A stretch of 64,000 nt of DNA from Nonomuraea turcica (GTDB lineage: Bacteria > Actinomycetota > Actinomycetes > Streptosporangiales > Streptosporangiaceae). Position numbers and translations under genes: made by a program. Positions within the stretch are counted from its first letter, which is position 1. Each line of letters opens with the position of its first letter. Of this stretch, positions 1 through 8,312 are shown in pieces. The notes beneath the pieces were generated by a model. It was not told the origin of the DNA and searched no databases. It saw only the letters and a program-made list of their open reading frames with translations. The stretch spans positions 1-64,000 of the forward strand of contig NZ_JAUZQF010000005.1 in NCBI RefSeq assembly GCF_030718205.1, written 5' to 3'.

Positions 1-482
1 CGCAGCGGCAACACCTTCAGCGCCCCCGCCCATCCCGGATCCGCCTGCCAGCGCATATCCGGCGGGTATCGCCCCGCGATCACCACCAGCGCCCCCATGG
101 GCACCCGCGGCAGGAACCGCTCGCGCAGCCACCCCTCCAAGCCCTGAATGCGTTCGAAGCCGTCGACCACCAGCACCGCGTCCGCATCACGAAGCACCAG
201 CCCGGCCTCGGCCTCGAACGCCGCCGGCGACGGCTCCAGCGTGCGCCCGTCGACCGTGGACACCGGCCGCCCGGCCAGCGCGGCCTCGTGCGCGAACCGC
301 CGCAGCAAAGCCGACTTGCCGATGCCGCCGGGACCGTGCACGTACAGAACGCTGCAGCCGCCGCCGTACAACGCCGCGTCGAAAACCGCGAGCTCTTCCT
401 CCCGGCCCACGAACACCCTCTCGCGCGCTGCTTGCAGGCGCGATCCCAGCAAAGCCGACTTATTGCTACTCCCCGATGACAT
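1..482 (-). CDS. ATP-binding LuxR/STAND-type regulator, N-terminal part (runs off window)
   Basis: The reading frame starts at an ATG at 482 and stays open to base 1, so only about 160 N-terminal residues are visible. A VFVGREEEL segment near residue 25 and a Walker A motif (HGPGGIGKSALL, about residue 47) mark an AAA-type NTPase module. A Walker B-like AVLVVDGFE lies about residue 115. This layout is usual for large actinomycete regulators with an N-terminal ATPase and a C-terminal LuxR or SARP-like output, but the output domain lies outside the window, so the exact subfamily is inference. It reads towards the left edge and has no gene close upstream. Confidence 0.75.
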   Translation of the reverse strand, partial: MSSGSSNKSALLGSRLQAARERVFVGREEELAVFDAALYGGGCSVLYVHGPGGIGKSALLRRFAHEAALAGRPVSTVDGRTLEPSPAAFEAEAGLVLRDADAVLVVDGFERIQGLEGWLRERFLPRVPMGALVVIAGRYPPDMRWQADPGWAGALKVLPL

Positions 483-785
483 ATCCCTAATCGCTCTCCG
501 AGCACCGGTCGATATCGCTGTTGAGTGCCGGTCCGAAATCTCGGACGCGCCGGTCGGATTGTCGGTGAACCGGCATTCCGGAGCCCACCCCAGCCGACCG
601 GCAATGTGCGTTGATCCCCGCCTGAATGACGCACTCGGCGCGGCCTCCGGCGGCAAGCGGGTCATCGTCGCGTGCTTGGCGACCAGCGACACGCCCTCTC
701 AGGGCGTGAAACGCGCGTGTGTCGCGCCGCGGCGGGCATGGGCCCGGCTGCGATCGGACGCCCGGTCCAGGCTGCCTCGCCGGCG
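483..785. other. Intergenic gap with one hairpin
   Basis: No convincing coding sequence on either strand. It separates the left-edge regulator from the epoxide hydrolase. The only structure I see is the hairpin at 690-708. Confidence 0.5.
690..708 (-). terminator. Hairpin downstream of the epoxide hydrolase
   Basis: CACGCCCT and AGGGCGTG form a perfect 8-bp stem with a 3-base loop, about 78 bases past the stop of the epoxide hydrolase. No U-run follows, so termination is a guess; actinomycete terminators often lack one. Confidence 0.4.
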
Positions 786-1967
786 TCATGGAGCCTCTCT
801 CTCCCGGAAAACGACCGGGGCTGAAGACGGAGCGGGACGGTGGGCGCGGAAGAACTCGATGACGTCGTGGGCCAACAGGTCGGGTTCTTCGTGGGCGGCG
901 AAGTGTCCACCCCGGGGCATGGGCGTGTAGCGCGTGATGTTGTAGGTGCGCTCGGCCCAGCTCCGTGGGGGCCGGCTCAGGTCTGCGGGGAACAGGGCGA
1001 CGGCTGTGGGCACCCTCACCCGCTCCACACGTCTGGTCAGGCCGTGGGCGTACTCGTAGTAGGGCCTGAAGGACGTCGAGATCGTGCCGGTGAACCAGTA
1101 GAGGGAGGCCTGGGTCAGGATGAAGTCGTCGCTGAAGCGCGAGGACAGGTCGCCTCCGCTGTCGCTCCACGCACGGTACTTCTCGACGATCCAGGCGAGC
1201 AGGCCGGCGGGAGAGTCGGCCAGGCCGTGGGCCAGGGTGAGGGGGCGGGTGTTCTGCTGATGCTGGTATCCGCCTTCCTGTGACTCCCAGGCCGCCACGG
1301 AGGCGAGGTGGGCCTGCTCCTGCGGGGTGAGGCCGTCCGGGTCGTAGTCGGCCGGTGCTGCCACGGCCAGCAGGTGGATGCCGACCAGCGCCTCAGGGTG
1401 GGCCTCTGCGAGCCGTGAGGTGACGCCGGCGCCCAGGTCCCCACCGTGCGCCGCGTACCGCTCGAAGCCGAGTTCGTCGCGCATCAGCCGGTGCCAGAGG
1501 TCGTGTGTCTGCTGCGCATCCATGAGCGTGGGCCGCTGGGGCGAGAAAGCGAATCCGGGCAGAGAGGGAACGATCACGGTGAAGGCGTCCTCGGCTGCTC
1601 CTCCGTACCGGGATGGGGTGGCCAACCGGTCGGCGAGGGGGATGAGTTCGAGGAAGGAGCTGGGCCAGCCGTGCGTGAGGATGATCGGCAGCGCGTCCGG
1701 GTGCTCGCCGTCGAAGCGAAGGTAGTGCACCGGTGTTCCGTCGAGGTCCGCGAGATGTGACGGGAGGGCGTTGATGGCGGATTCGTGGGCGCGCCAGTCG
1801 TAGCCGGAGGCCCAGTACGCGACGAGGCGGCGGAGTTCCGCGGTGTCGGTGCCGGCCTCCCAGCCGTTCACAGGCCAGGGCTCGGGCCATCGCGTGGCCG
1901 TCAACCTAGCGCGGAGCTCGTTCAGTTCTTCGTCACTGACCGTGATCATGGGTGTGTTGCTCGGCAT
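786..1967 (-). CDS. Epoxide hydrolase family protein (EHN domain + alpha/beta hydrolase)
   Basis: A 393-residue protein of normal family length. The N-terminal 100 residues match the EHN lid domain of microsomal-type epoxide hydrolases, followed by an alpha/beta-hydrolase core. The oxyanion motif HGWP is at residues 99-102, the nucleophile Asp177 sits in GGDLGAG, and the C-terminal GGHFAAHEEP supplies His355. Two tyrosines in the cap (YWFTGTIS region) fit the acid pair that polarises the epoxide. The family opens epoxides to diols through a covalent ester; the substrate here is unknown. It is a single-gene unit, and no signal peptide is visible, so it should be cytoplasmic. Confidence 0.9.
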   Translation of the reverse strand: MPSNTPMITVSDEELNELRARLTATRWPEPWPVNGWEAGTDTAELRRLVAYWASGYDWRAHESAINALPSHLADLDGTPVHYLRFDGEHPDALPIILTHGWPSSFLELIPLADRLATPSRYGGAAEDAFTVIVPSLPGFAFSPQRPTLMDAQQTHDLWHRLMRDELGFERYAAHGGDLGAGVTSRLAEAHPEALVGIHLLAVAAPADYDPDGLTPQEQAHLASVAAWESQEGGYQHQQNTRPLTLAHGLADSPAGLLAWIVEKYRAWSDSGGDLSSRFSDDFILTQASLYWFTGTISTSFRPYYEYAHGLTRRVERVRVPTAVALFPADLSRPPRSWAERTYNITRYTPMPRGGHFAAHEEPDLLAHDVIEFFRAHRPAPSSAPVVFREREAP

Positions 1968-2440
1968 GGAGTTCTCCTTGGTGTGGTGCGTGTGCCGGCG
2001 TTAGTCGCCCTCTCTTCAGCCGCGGTCTCGCGCAGCCGCGGATCAACGGCAACCGCGTTCACGCGTCCCGTCCGGTGAGCGACAGCGGCGGGCTTTCGTC
2101 GGTGCCGGCCCGCGGCCATCCCCCGCCCTCACTCATCCGGACGCTACGCCTGCTTACACGCGCCCGCCGTGCGCGAATCGGCACGCGGCGCCGGCGCGGC
2201 CTGCGGAGCGGACTACCGAGGCTTTCTGCGCCGGCTCGGCTCCGAGGGCAGGTGAGTCTCCGGGCTGCGACCGGCCTCCAGGGCGGGCTGAGTAGCTCGT
2301 CGTCCGCGGCCGGCCGGCGTACCGAGCAACAGCGTGCGCCTGGGCTGGGTGGTCATGAAGACGAGGTCATCCGGGGCATCGAGGTGATGAGGGAGGGAGC
2401 ATGGCGAAGGCGGTGGCGGCCGCCTCCCGGCGGCGCCGCC
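1968..2440. other. Gap without recognised genes
   Basis: About 470 bases between the epoxide hydrolase start and the stop of the Dabb gene. Open frames here have no recognisable motifs. It should hold the epoxide hydrolase promoter near 1970-2050, but I could not pick out a clear -35/-10 pair. Confidence 0.4.
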
Positions 2441-2860
2441 TCATGCGGGCTTGGAGTCGTCGCCGGGGACGCCGCTGCCCTCGTACGAGTCGAGGTTCTC
2501 GACCAGATCGAGGATTTCGGGGTGGTCGGTGAACCGGTCGCTGTGCACCTGGGCGATCTTGTCGCCGATCTCGGGGTCGGGGTCGTCGGTGAGGTCCAGG
2601 GAGACCATGTTGGCCGCGAGCGGCAGACCGATCGCGTCGATCTGGCGGTGCAGCGGGTCGTACATGTATGTGCGGTAGGCGTCGATGTCCTTGAGCGCGT
2701 ACATGGCGCCGTAGTGGAACTCGCCGCCGAAGTCACGGCCGACCGCGAAGAACTCGACGGCGTCGATGTCGCCGAGCTTGCGCATCAGGTCGAGCGCGTG
2801 CTGAACCTGGTCTTCGGGAGCGTTGGGCTTCATGGCGATGCGGACCTGGTGGTAGATCAT
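2441..2860 (-). CDS. Dabb (stress-responsive A/B barrel) family protein
   Basis: A 139-residue protein beginning MIYHQVRIAMKP, the typical first strand of dimeric alpha/beta-barrel (Dabb) proteins, with the FHYGAMYALKD strand in the middle and a VSLDLTDDPDP segment near residue 87. The family includes small dimeric proteins of stress response and of polyketide or aromatic metabolism; the reaction here is not predictable. A GGAGAA-like ribosome site sits just upstream of the ATG. It is divergent from the TetR gene at 3018, which probably controls it. A decayed paralogue lies at 4703-4920. Confidence 0.85.
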   Translation of the reverse strand: MIYHQVRIAMKPNAPEDQVQHALDLMRKLGDIDAVEFFAVGRDFGGEFHYGAMYALKDIDAYRTYMYDPLHRQIDAIGLPLAANMVSLDLTDDPDPEIGDKIAQVHSDRFTDHPEILDLVENLDSYEGSGVPGDDSKPA

Positions 2861-2890
2861 GGCGGTTCTCCTCCGAACGAACCTTGATGC

Positions 2891-3000
2891 AATGACTTGT
2901 TGCTCTTAGGGACTGTAGGCTCAACTATCCTCTTAACACAACCACCTGTTGCCTTAATTCCCCGCTTAACGCACCCAGAAGTTGTATCTAGGAGTGGCGC
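2891..3000. promoter_or_regulatory. Divergent Dabb/TetR control region with repeated motif
   Basis: This AT-richer intergenic segment holds related blocks: ACTTGTTGCTCTTAGG near 2895, ACCTGTTGCCTTAA near 2944 and GAAGTTGTATCTAGG near 2978, plus CTATCCTCTTAAC near 2925. The shared core is roughly TGTTGCYCTTA. They are good candidates for binding sites of the adjacent TetR protein, but no strict palindrome is present, so this is inference. Confidence 0.4.
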
Positions 3001-3017
3001 CGCTCTAACCTGGCCGT

Positions 3018-3695
3018 GTGCCAGGACAACCGCCGCAAGACGTTCAGCCTCTGTACGCCGACGCCGCCACAGTTCGGCCGGGCGGCCGGACGGCGCGCGT
3101 GCGCGAAGCCGTCATCGATGCCACCATCGCGGAGTTGAGCGAGGTCGGCTACGCCGCGCTGCGCGTCGATGCGGTGGCCGAGCGCGCGGGTGTCAACAAG
3201 ACGACGATCTACCGCCGCTGGGGCAACAAGGTCGGCCTGGTGTCCGCAGCCCTCATAGAGCGCCGTGGCCAGTTGGCCCCGCCCGCCGACACCGGCAGCC
3301 TGCGCGGGGATCTCATCGAGCTGCTCAAAGAAATCCGGCTCGGCCTCAGCGTCCCCTGGGTCGTCGCGCTGCAGCGCGAAGCCGGCCCGCGCACTGCCGC
3401 GAATGCCGACCTGTACGAACTCCTCGACAGGTTCTGGCCGGCCCGATTCAAGGTCTCAGGAGCTCTCTTCGAGCGCGCCATCGAACGCGGCGAGCTACCT
3501 GCCGACACCGACCCGGACTTCCTGCTGGAGATGATCTCCGGGCCGCTCTACTTCCACTGGCTCATGCTCGGCCACCCGCTGGACGACGACTTCCTCGAGC
3601 GGGTGGCCGACTTCATCCTCCATGGCGCACAGGCCAGACTGCCAGGCGCAGCGGCGTCGGAGAGCGGCCCATCTCGCGGGCCAGGGAGCGGGTGA
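3018..3695 (+). CDS. TetR/AcrR family transcriptional regulator
   Basis: A 225-residue protein with a classic TetR DNA-binding region: the helix-turn-helix spans about residues 45-75 (DAVAERAGVNKTTIYRRWGNK), followed by an all-helical ligand domain with a C-terminal MISGPLYFHWLMLGHPLDDDF segment typical of the TetR_C_11 type. The start is a GTG at 3018; the nearest purine-rich stretch (AGGAG, 2990) is too distant, so translation may be leaderless. Divergent from the Dabb gene and likely repressor of both. The 3' end faces the convergent cupin gene with a 26-base gap. Confidence 0.9.
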   Translation: MPGQPPQDVQPLYADAATVRPGGRTARVREAVIDATIAELSEVGYAALRVDAVAERAGVNKTTIYRRWGNKVGLVSAALIERRGQLAPPADTGSLRGDLIELLKEIRLGLSVPWVVALQREAGPRTAANADLYELLDRFWPARFKVSGALFERAIERGELPADTDPDFLLEMISGPLYFHWLMLGHPLDDDFLERVADFILHGAQARLPGAAASESGPSRGPGSG

Positions 3696-3721
3696 CGATG
3701 ACCCGGTTGCCTTCATGGTGC

Positions 3722-4189
3722 TTATCGGGGCGGGCCGATGACGATCTGGCCGTGGGCGTCGGCCGCGGCGGCCAGTACGTCCTTGGAGATCTCGAAGCCC
3801 TCGGGTCTCGGGGTGGACAGGTCGCGTCCGGCTTGCCGGAACATGTCCTCGATGCCGGCAGGTGTGGCGATCAGCAGCAGGTCGGCGCGGTCGGAGGTGA
3901 TGCGGTAGCCGTGCGGGATGTTGCGGGGCAGGTAGACGATGCCGCCCTCGGACAGCTCCAGCTCCTCCTCGCCGACCCAGAGCAGAGCGGCGCCTTTGAT
4001 CAGCATGAAGACTTCGTCTTCCCGGGTGTGCATGTGGAACGGCGGAGCCTCGCCCTTGGGGGCGTCGAACCGCCCGACGGCGAGTTGCCCGCCGGTGGTG
4101 GCGGCGTCAAGCAGGACGGAGAAGGTGCTCCCGTCCAGCCATTCCAGCTTCTGTTGCTGTTCGGGCTGGGCCAGGTACGGAATGCTCAT
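3722..4189 (-). CDS. Cupin domain-containing protein
   Basis: A 155-residue single-cupin protein. The conserved motif 1 is visible as PPFHMHTREDEVFMLIKG (about residues 48-65), with HMH and a glutamate as metal ligands, and motif 2 as the NIPHGYRI segment (about residue 95). Such proteins are metal-dependent dioxygenases, isomerases or binding proteins; no substrate can be assigned. It starts at ATG 4189, directly upstream on the same strand as the decayed alpha/beta hydrolase (4200), suggesting a former operon of hydrolase-cupin. Confidence 0.85.
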   Translation of the reverse strand: MSIPYLAQPEQQQKLEWLDGSTFSVLLDAATTGGQLAVGRFDAPKGEAPPFHMHTREDEVFMLIKGAALLWVGEEELELSEGGIVYLPRNIPHGYRITSDRADLLLIATPAGIEDMFRQAGRDLSTPRPEGFEISKDVLAAAADAHGQIVIGPPR

Positions 4190-4199
4190 GGTGTCTCCC

Positions 4200-4650
4200 T
4201 CAGGTCAGGAAAGCGATCAGTCGCTGGGTGAAGGCTTCGGGGCGTTCGTCGGGGACGAAGTGCCCGCTGTCCTTGATGACCGCCGCCGACAGGTGTGGTG
4301 CGAATCGGGCGCAGGGCCTTGGCCGGCCGGGTGCCCACGTCGTGCTCGCCACCGACGGCCGGCACCGGCATCGGCAGGCCGGCCCCGCTCTCGGCCCATG
4401 CCTGGTTGGTCCGTCCAGGCCGAAGTGGAAGGAGCCGCCTGTGGCGGCGTTCATGGGCGCCTTCCAGCCCGAATCCGGGCAGAGCCTGCTCCACCAGGGC
4501 CAGCCGTGCGACCTCCTGCGGATGGCGGCGGGCGTAGGCGAAGGCGACCACGCCGCCGATGTCGTGCCCGACCAGGCGCACCTCGCCGGTGATGCCGAGC
4601 CGGTGCAGACCATCTGTGGCGAGTGGCCCCGCCACAGACGGCCCTTCCAC
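4200..4650 (-). pseudogene. Alpha/beta hydrolase relic
   Basis: The middle and end of an alpha/beta hydrolase are recognisable in two different reading frames. One frame gives RLVGHDIGGVVAFAYARRHP with the nucleophile elbow GHDIGG; a second frame gives the FHFGLD segment and the C-terminal HLSAAVIKDSGHFVPDERPE with the catalytic His. The N-terminal strand and oxyanion region are absent, and sequence between FHFGLD and the C-terminus is shortened. At least two frame changes, truncation and an internal deletion make it non-functional. It resembles the haloalkane dehalogenase/epoxide hydrolase-like branch because of GHDIGG. Confidence 0.75.
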
Positions 4651-4702
4651 GACCCTCGGACATGGCTTGTCTGCGGTACGGTCACCGGCCGTGGCTCAGC
4701 CG

Positions 4703-4920
4703 TCACTTGGCATGCGGCCCGGGGGCGCTGCTGCCGGTGCAGGAGTTCAGGTTGGACACGAGCTTGGCGAGGGCCGGGTCCTCTTCGTAACGACGCCGGT
4801 GCAGTTCGGCGATCTGGGGTCCGGGTCGTCGGTGATGTCGAAGGAGACGAACTTGTCGACCAGCAGGAGGCCGATCTCGTCGCTGTGCCGGTGGGCGAGG
4901 TGCTTGAGGTACGTGGTGGC
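4703..4920 (-). pseudogene. Dabb family protein relic (second copy)
   Basis: Reading on the minus strand, TTYLKHLAHRHSDEIG and VSFDITDDPDP match the intact Dabb protein at 2441-2860 (VSLDLTDDPDP). After one frame change, RRYEEDPALAKLVSNLNS matches its C-terminal tail (DRFTDHPEILDLVENLDS) and a stop follows at 4703. The N-terminal half is missing: the sequence joins directly, in frame, to an aldehyde dehydrogenase fragment, showing that a deletion fused two neighbouring genes. Confidence 0.75.
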
Positions 4921-5399
4921 GGCGACGGCCTCGGCGAACAGAGCGTTGGTCAGCCCGGTCTGCCCGGGCGGCTTCACCACCGCCGTGCAGCCGGCGCCGA
5001 TCGCCGGCCCGAGGTCACGGACCAGCAGGATCACCGGGGAGTTCCACGGTGCGATGATGCCGGCGACCCCCATCGCCTCGGGGGTCGAGTGAAAGTGGAC
5101 GCCCGGCTGGGGCTCACCGGCCCGGCCCGCGATCTGGGTGAGCGCGGAGGCGGCGCTGTAACGCAGCCAATCGACGGAGAGCGACACCTCCCAGGTCGTC
5201 TGCTGGAGCAGCTTGCCGTTCTCCTGGGCCAGAGCACGGCCCATGGCGGGGACGCGTTCGGCGAGCCGGTCGGCCAGTTCGTTGAGTGCCCGGGCTCGCA
5301 GCGACGCGTTGCGGGGCCAGTCGGTGGTGTCGAACGCGGTGCGTGCGGCAGCGACCGCGGCTTCTGCCTCGGCGCGGCCCGCTGAGACGACAGTTATCT
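4921..5399 (-). pseudogene. Aldehyde dehydrogenase relic (internal segment)
   Basis: About 160 residues of an aldehyde dehydrogenase N-terminal half are legible in one frame: AVAAARTAFDTTDWPRN, LADRLAERVPAMGRALAQEN, then the NAD-binding MGVAGIIAPWNSPVILL and KPPGQTGLTNALF segments. The first residues, and the entire catalytic C-terminal half with the active Cys and Glu, are missing. The right boundary coincides with the repeat copy at 5393-5438 and the left boundary is the in-frame join to the Dabb relic. It cannot encode an active enzyme. Confidence 0.8.
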
Positions 5400-5438
5400 G
5401 GGGTATTCAAGCGAACTAGCTGGTCAGAGGCTTGAAGG
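5393..5438. repeat. 46-bp repeat, copy 1
   Basis: Consists of GTTATCTGGGGTA, two variable bases, CAAGCGAACTAGCTGGTCAG, two variable bases and GCTTGAAGG. It matches a second copy at 8313-8359 in the same orientation, differing only at the variable bases and one indel. Inside, TTCAAGC and GCTTGAA can pair as a hairpin stem. It marks the truncated end of the aldehyde dehydrogenase relic. Nature unknown: an insertion-sequence end, a miniature element or a recombination site. Confidence 0.7.
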
Positions 5439-5510
5439 CCTGTCAGCCGTGTGCGGGCTGGCGGCTTGGCGAGCGTCTTGTCGCTGGAGGTGTGTCGCCG
5501 TCGAATGCGG

Positions 5511-5927
5511 TCAGTCGCTGGTGAGCACGCTGGTGTTCTGGCAGGCGGTCAGGCGCCACTGCCCGTCCTCCTTTGCCATGACGAACAGTGGCGTGCCCAC
5601 CTCCTCCGTCCCGTCGGGGTTCCGATAGACCTGGCGCACCTTCACAGCTGCGACGTCGGGACGGATGAACAGAACGTGTTCGACCTCGAACGTGACCGTC
5701 GCACCCTGCATTCCTCCGGGAAGCACCTGATGCGCGAACGTCGAGATCGCATCACGGCCGAAGAGGCGCTTGCCGCCGCCCGCCGTCCAGATCGCGTCAG
5801 CGCGGAACAGCGCAACGAATTCGTCAGGGAGTTCGTTGTTCTGGGAGTGCTCAACCGCGGCCACTACCTGCTTGATCGCTTCGATGTCGGTCTGGCTCGT
5901 CTGGTCAGCAATGTTCGTTGTGCTCAT
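5511..5927 (-). CDS. SgcJ/EcaC-type NTF2-like (SnoaL/DUF4440) protein
   Basis: About 138 residues from ATG 5927 (MSTTNIADQTSQ). A TTG 13 codons upstream is possible but less likely. The middle (ELPDEFVALFRADAIWTAGGGKRLFGRDAI) and the C-terminal strands (VAAVKVRQVYRNPDG, EDGQWRLTACQNT) fit the SgcJ/EcaC family of the NTF2-like fold. These are small cone-shaped proteins found beside oxidoreductases and in secondary metabolism, with mostly unproven catalysis. It stands alone within the segment bracketed by the two 46-47 bp repeats. Confidence 0.85.
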   Translation of the reverse strand: MSTTNIADQTSQTDIEAIKQVVAAVEHSQNNELPDEFVALFRADAIWTAGGGKRLFGRDAISTFAHQVLPGGMQGATVTFEVEHVLFIRPDVAAVKVRQVYRNPDGTEEVGTPLFVMAKEDGQWRLTACQNTSVLTSD

Positions 5928-6011
5928 AACGATGGACGATAGAACCTTGGGGTTGCTTGAGGTCAAGAGCGTCGACTGTGCCGGGCGGGGTCTTGGTGTG
6001 CGGTCATGCTC

Positions 6012-6270
6012 TCAGGCGAGGAGGCCCAGGGTTTCGGGCGCTTCCCAGGCCGTCAGCTGCCGCTCAGGGGTGGTTTCCTCCTGAGCGAACTGGTTGATCA
6101 GCTCGGCGAGGGCTTGCCAGTCCTGCCCGGGGAGGTCTTGCAGGAGAGCGATCACCGGCTGGAGCACCTCCATTGCTGGCCTCGGGCGCGATGGCGTCGT
6201 CGTCGCTGAGATCAAGCCTGATGACGATCTCCGTGAGGGCCTTGGCGAGGGTGCGTTCGAGCGTGGTCAT
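6012..6270 (-). pseudogene. Frameshifted small helical protein of unknown family
   Basis: An ATG at 6270 with a purine-rich leader begins MTTLERTLAKALTEIVIRLDL, but after about 30 codons the amphipathic helical pattern continues in another frame (MEVLQPVIALLQDLPGQDWQALAE and on to ETLGLLA, stop at 6012). Joined, they would give a protein of about 86 residues. I do not recognise the family. A single indel near 6175-6190 explains both halves, so this is either a recent pseudogene or a sequencing error. Confidence 0.5.
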
Positions 6271-6299
6271 GGTGGGGCTCCTGGCTGGTCGTTCGGGGG

Positions 6300-6654
6300 G
6301 CGGGTGCGTCGCGTTCGCCGGCTACCTCGTGAGCGGGTTCTTCCGCCGCATGCCGCTGTCAGTCCGCCCGCTGGCCGGGCCAATGGCTCTCGGCGGACTG
6401 GCAACCGTGCTCGGCACCCTGGCGTACCTGTTCTGGATCGTCGCGAGCGGCGCCACCGGCGTGAGCGGCACCTTGTTCGGCAGGCCGCCGCTCTGGCTGC
6501 TCTTGCAGGTGCTGACGGTCGGGTGATCGCCGCGGGAGCAGCACTCGCCGCCCGCTGGCGCGAGTCTGGCGGCGGGATCCGGCTCGGCCTTCTCCTGACA
6601 GGCGGAGTGATCTTTATTCCCTGGGCGGCCTATTGGGGCCTTCTCACCGTGTGA
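6300..6654 (+). pseudogene. C-terminal membrane part of a beta-lactamase-family serine hydrolase (relic)
   Basis: One frame reads VAFAGYLVSGFFRRMP, then a hydrophobic segment (GGLATVLGTLAYLFWIVASG), then FGRPPLWLLLQVLTV; the frame then shifts by an indel near 6525 and continues VIAAGAALAARWRESGG to IFIPWAAYWGLLTV and a stop at 6654. This alternation of membrane helices ending in WALYWGLL-like sequence is common at the C-terminus of actinobacterial membrane-anchored beta-lactamase-fold hydrolases. The catalytic domain is missing, so this is a truncated, frameshifted remnant. Family assignment is from memory of the tail only. Confidence 0.5.
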
Positions 6655-6766
6655 GTCAGAGTGCGAGCCGGGTCGCGTTCCCTTCGCGCGAGGGGCCGGC
6701 CCGCGCTCACTTTGGTGTGACTCTATGCTTCCATTCTCGGGCACGAGCTATTGAGGAGAGCCCGCC

Positions 6767-7129
6767 GTGAAGGTGCTTGCGGATGTCGTGGTGGCGGCGG
6801 TGGCGCTCCTGCACGCCTACATCCTGGTGTTGGAGATGTTGCTCTGGACGACGCCTCGAGCGCTGAAGGCCTTCGGAACGGACCGGGATTTCGCCGAGCA
6901 GACCAAGACGCTGGCCGCGAACCAAGGCCTCTACAACGGCTTCCTCGCAGCAGGGTTGACGTGGGGTCTGATCGCCGACGACCCGGTCGGGTTCCAGGCG
7001 AAGATCTTCTTCTTGGTCTGCGTCGGTGTGGCCGGCCTCTATGGGGCCGCCACGGCCAGCAGGAAGATCTTGTTCGTGCAGACGGTTCCCGCGCTGATCG
7101 GCCTGGCCCTGGTTCTGCTGACCCGCTGA
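6767..7129 (+). CDS. DUF1304 membrane protein
   Basis: A 120-residue, four-helix integral membrane protein. The N-terminal KVLADVVVAAVALLHAYILVLEM, the TKTLAANQGLYNGFLAAGL segment and the GLYGAATASRKILFVQ third-loop motif are diagnostic of the DUF1304 family. Function is unknown; members are often found beside oxidoreductases. The ATG is preceded by GAGGAG (6754-6759). It converges with the NADPH oxidoreductase gene at 7147, with only 17 bases between the stops. Confidence 0.9.
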   Translation: MKVLADVVVAAVALLHAYILVLEMLLWTTPRALKAFGTDRDFAEQTKTLAANQGLYNGFLAAGLTWGLIADDPVGFQAKIFFLVCVGVAGLYGAATASRKILFVQTVPALIGLALVLLTR

Positions 7130-7146
7130 AGCCTTCCGGACCTCGG

Positions 7147-8136
7147 TCAGTTGCCGTTGTGCTCCATGATGATCAGGACGCTGCCCTGCCTGCGGCCGGA
7201 ATCGACGCGCCGGTGCGCCTCGGCGGCCTCTGCCAGCGGATAGCGCCCGTCGATGGCCGGCCTCATTTGCCCTGCTTCGGTGATCTGAGTGAGGAAGCGC
7301 AGGTCTTCGGCCTTGTCAGTGGTGGGACGCAGGCCGGTGAAGGCGATGACCGCCCGCTTGTCACCGAACTTCCGCGTCCAGAACGACTGCAGGAGAATCC
7401 CCGGGGAGGGGACGGTCGACAGGTAGACGCCGCCACTGTTCAGCACGCGCCTGCTCCGCGAGAACGAGCTCTTGCCGGCGGCGTCGAAGACCACGTCATA
7501 GGTGCGGCCGGCGCGGGTGAAGTCCTCTTTGGTGTAGTCGACGACTTCGTCGGCGCCCAGCGATTTCACCAGCTCCAGCTTGGCGGTGCTGCACACTCCG
7601 GTGACCCGCGCCCCAAAGTGTTTTTTGGCAAGTCGCACCGCCGCCGCACCCACGCCGCCGGCGGCGCCGTTGATGAGGATCTCCTGCCCCTCGCGCAGAT
7701 GCGCGTTGTCCCGGAGGAACGGCAGGGCGGTCAGTACGCCGTCCAGGACGGCGACGGCCTGAGCGTAGTCCAGGCCGGCCGGCATGACGGCCAGTGCTCC
7801 ATCCTCGGGCACGCACACATACTCGGCGTGGGCGCCCAATGCCGGACCGGTGTCCCCGAAAACCTGATCGCCCACGCTGAAGCAGGTCACGTCCTTGCCG
7901 ACCGCCACGACCTCGCCGGCGAACTCGCCGCCCAGCGTCTTGGCCTTCGGCTTGATGGGACCGGTGAACATCCGCGCGAAGAACGGGCTACCTACGCGGA
8001 AGATGGCGTCCGTCGCGGTCACCAGGGCGGCGTGAATTCTCACCAGCACGTCCTTGTCGCCGGGGGCGGGGGTTTGGACCTCTTCGATGCCCAGAACGTC
8101 GGGGGCGCCGTACTTGTAGTAAGTCACTGCTCTCAT
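7147..8136 (-). CDS. NAD(P)-dependent alcohol dehydrogenase / quinone oxidoreductase (MDR)
   Basis: A 329-residue medium-chain dehydrogenase/reductase. The N-terminal GroES-like part has GAPDVLGIEEVQTP and GGEFAGEVVAVGKDV, and the nucleotide-binding loop reads INGAAGGVGAAAVRLAK (about residues 151-167), the AxxGGVG type of NADPH-dependent zinc-less quinone reductases. No structural zinc cysteine cluster is visible. A good ribosome site precedes ATG 8136. Upstream, TAAAG-AAC-CTTTA (about 8185-8200) is a short dyad that may be an operator. Substrate unknown. Confidence 0.9.
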   Translation of the reverse strand: MRAVTYYKYGAPDVLGIEEVQTPAPGDKDVLVRIHAALVTATDAIFRVGSPFFARMFTGPIKPKAKTLGGEFAGEVVAVGKDVTCFSVGDQVFGDTGPALGAHAEYVCVPEDGALAVMPAGLDYAQAVAVLDGVLTALPFLRDNAHLREGQEILINGAAGGVGAAAVRLAKKHFGARVTGVCSTAKLELVKSLGADEVVDYTKEDFTRAGRTYDVVFDAAGKSSFSRSRRVLNSGGVYLSTVPSPGILLQSFWTRKFGDKRAVIAFTGLRPTTDKAEDLRFLTQITEAGQMRPAIDGRYPLAEAAEAHRRVDSGRRQGSVLIIMEHNGN

Positions 8137-8312
8137 GGGGTGTCCCTTCTCGAGTGGAGGTGCGGTGGGCGCCGGATCGCTCCATGTAAAGAACCTTTAA
8201 CACGGTCTAACGTAAAGCACAGCAGACATCGTGTCAACGATTCTTAACATCGGTCGCCGGCCGGAAGGCGTCTCCGCAGATCAAGAGGCATCCGGCGGAT
8301 CGCCATGCCATC

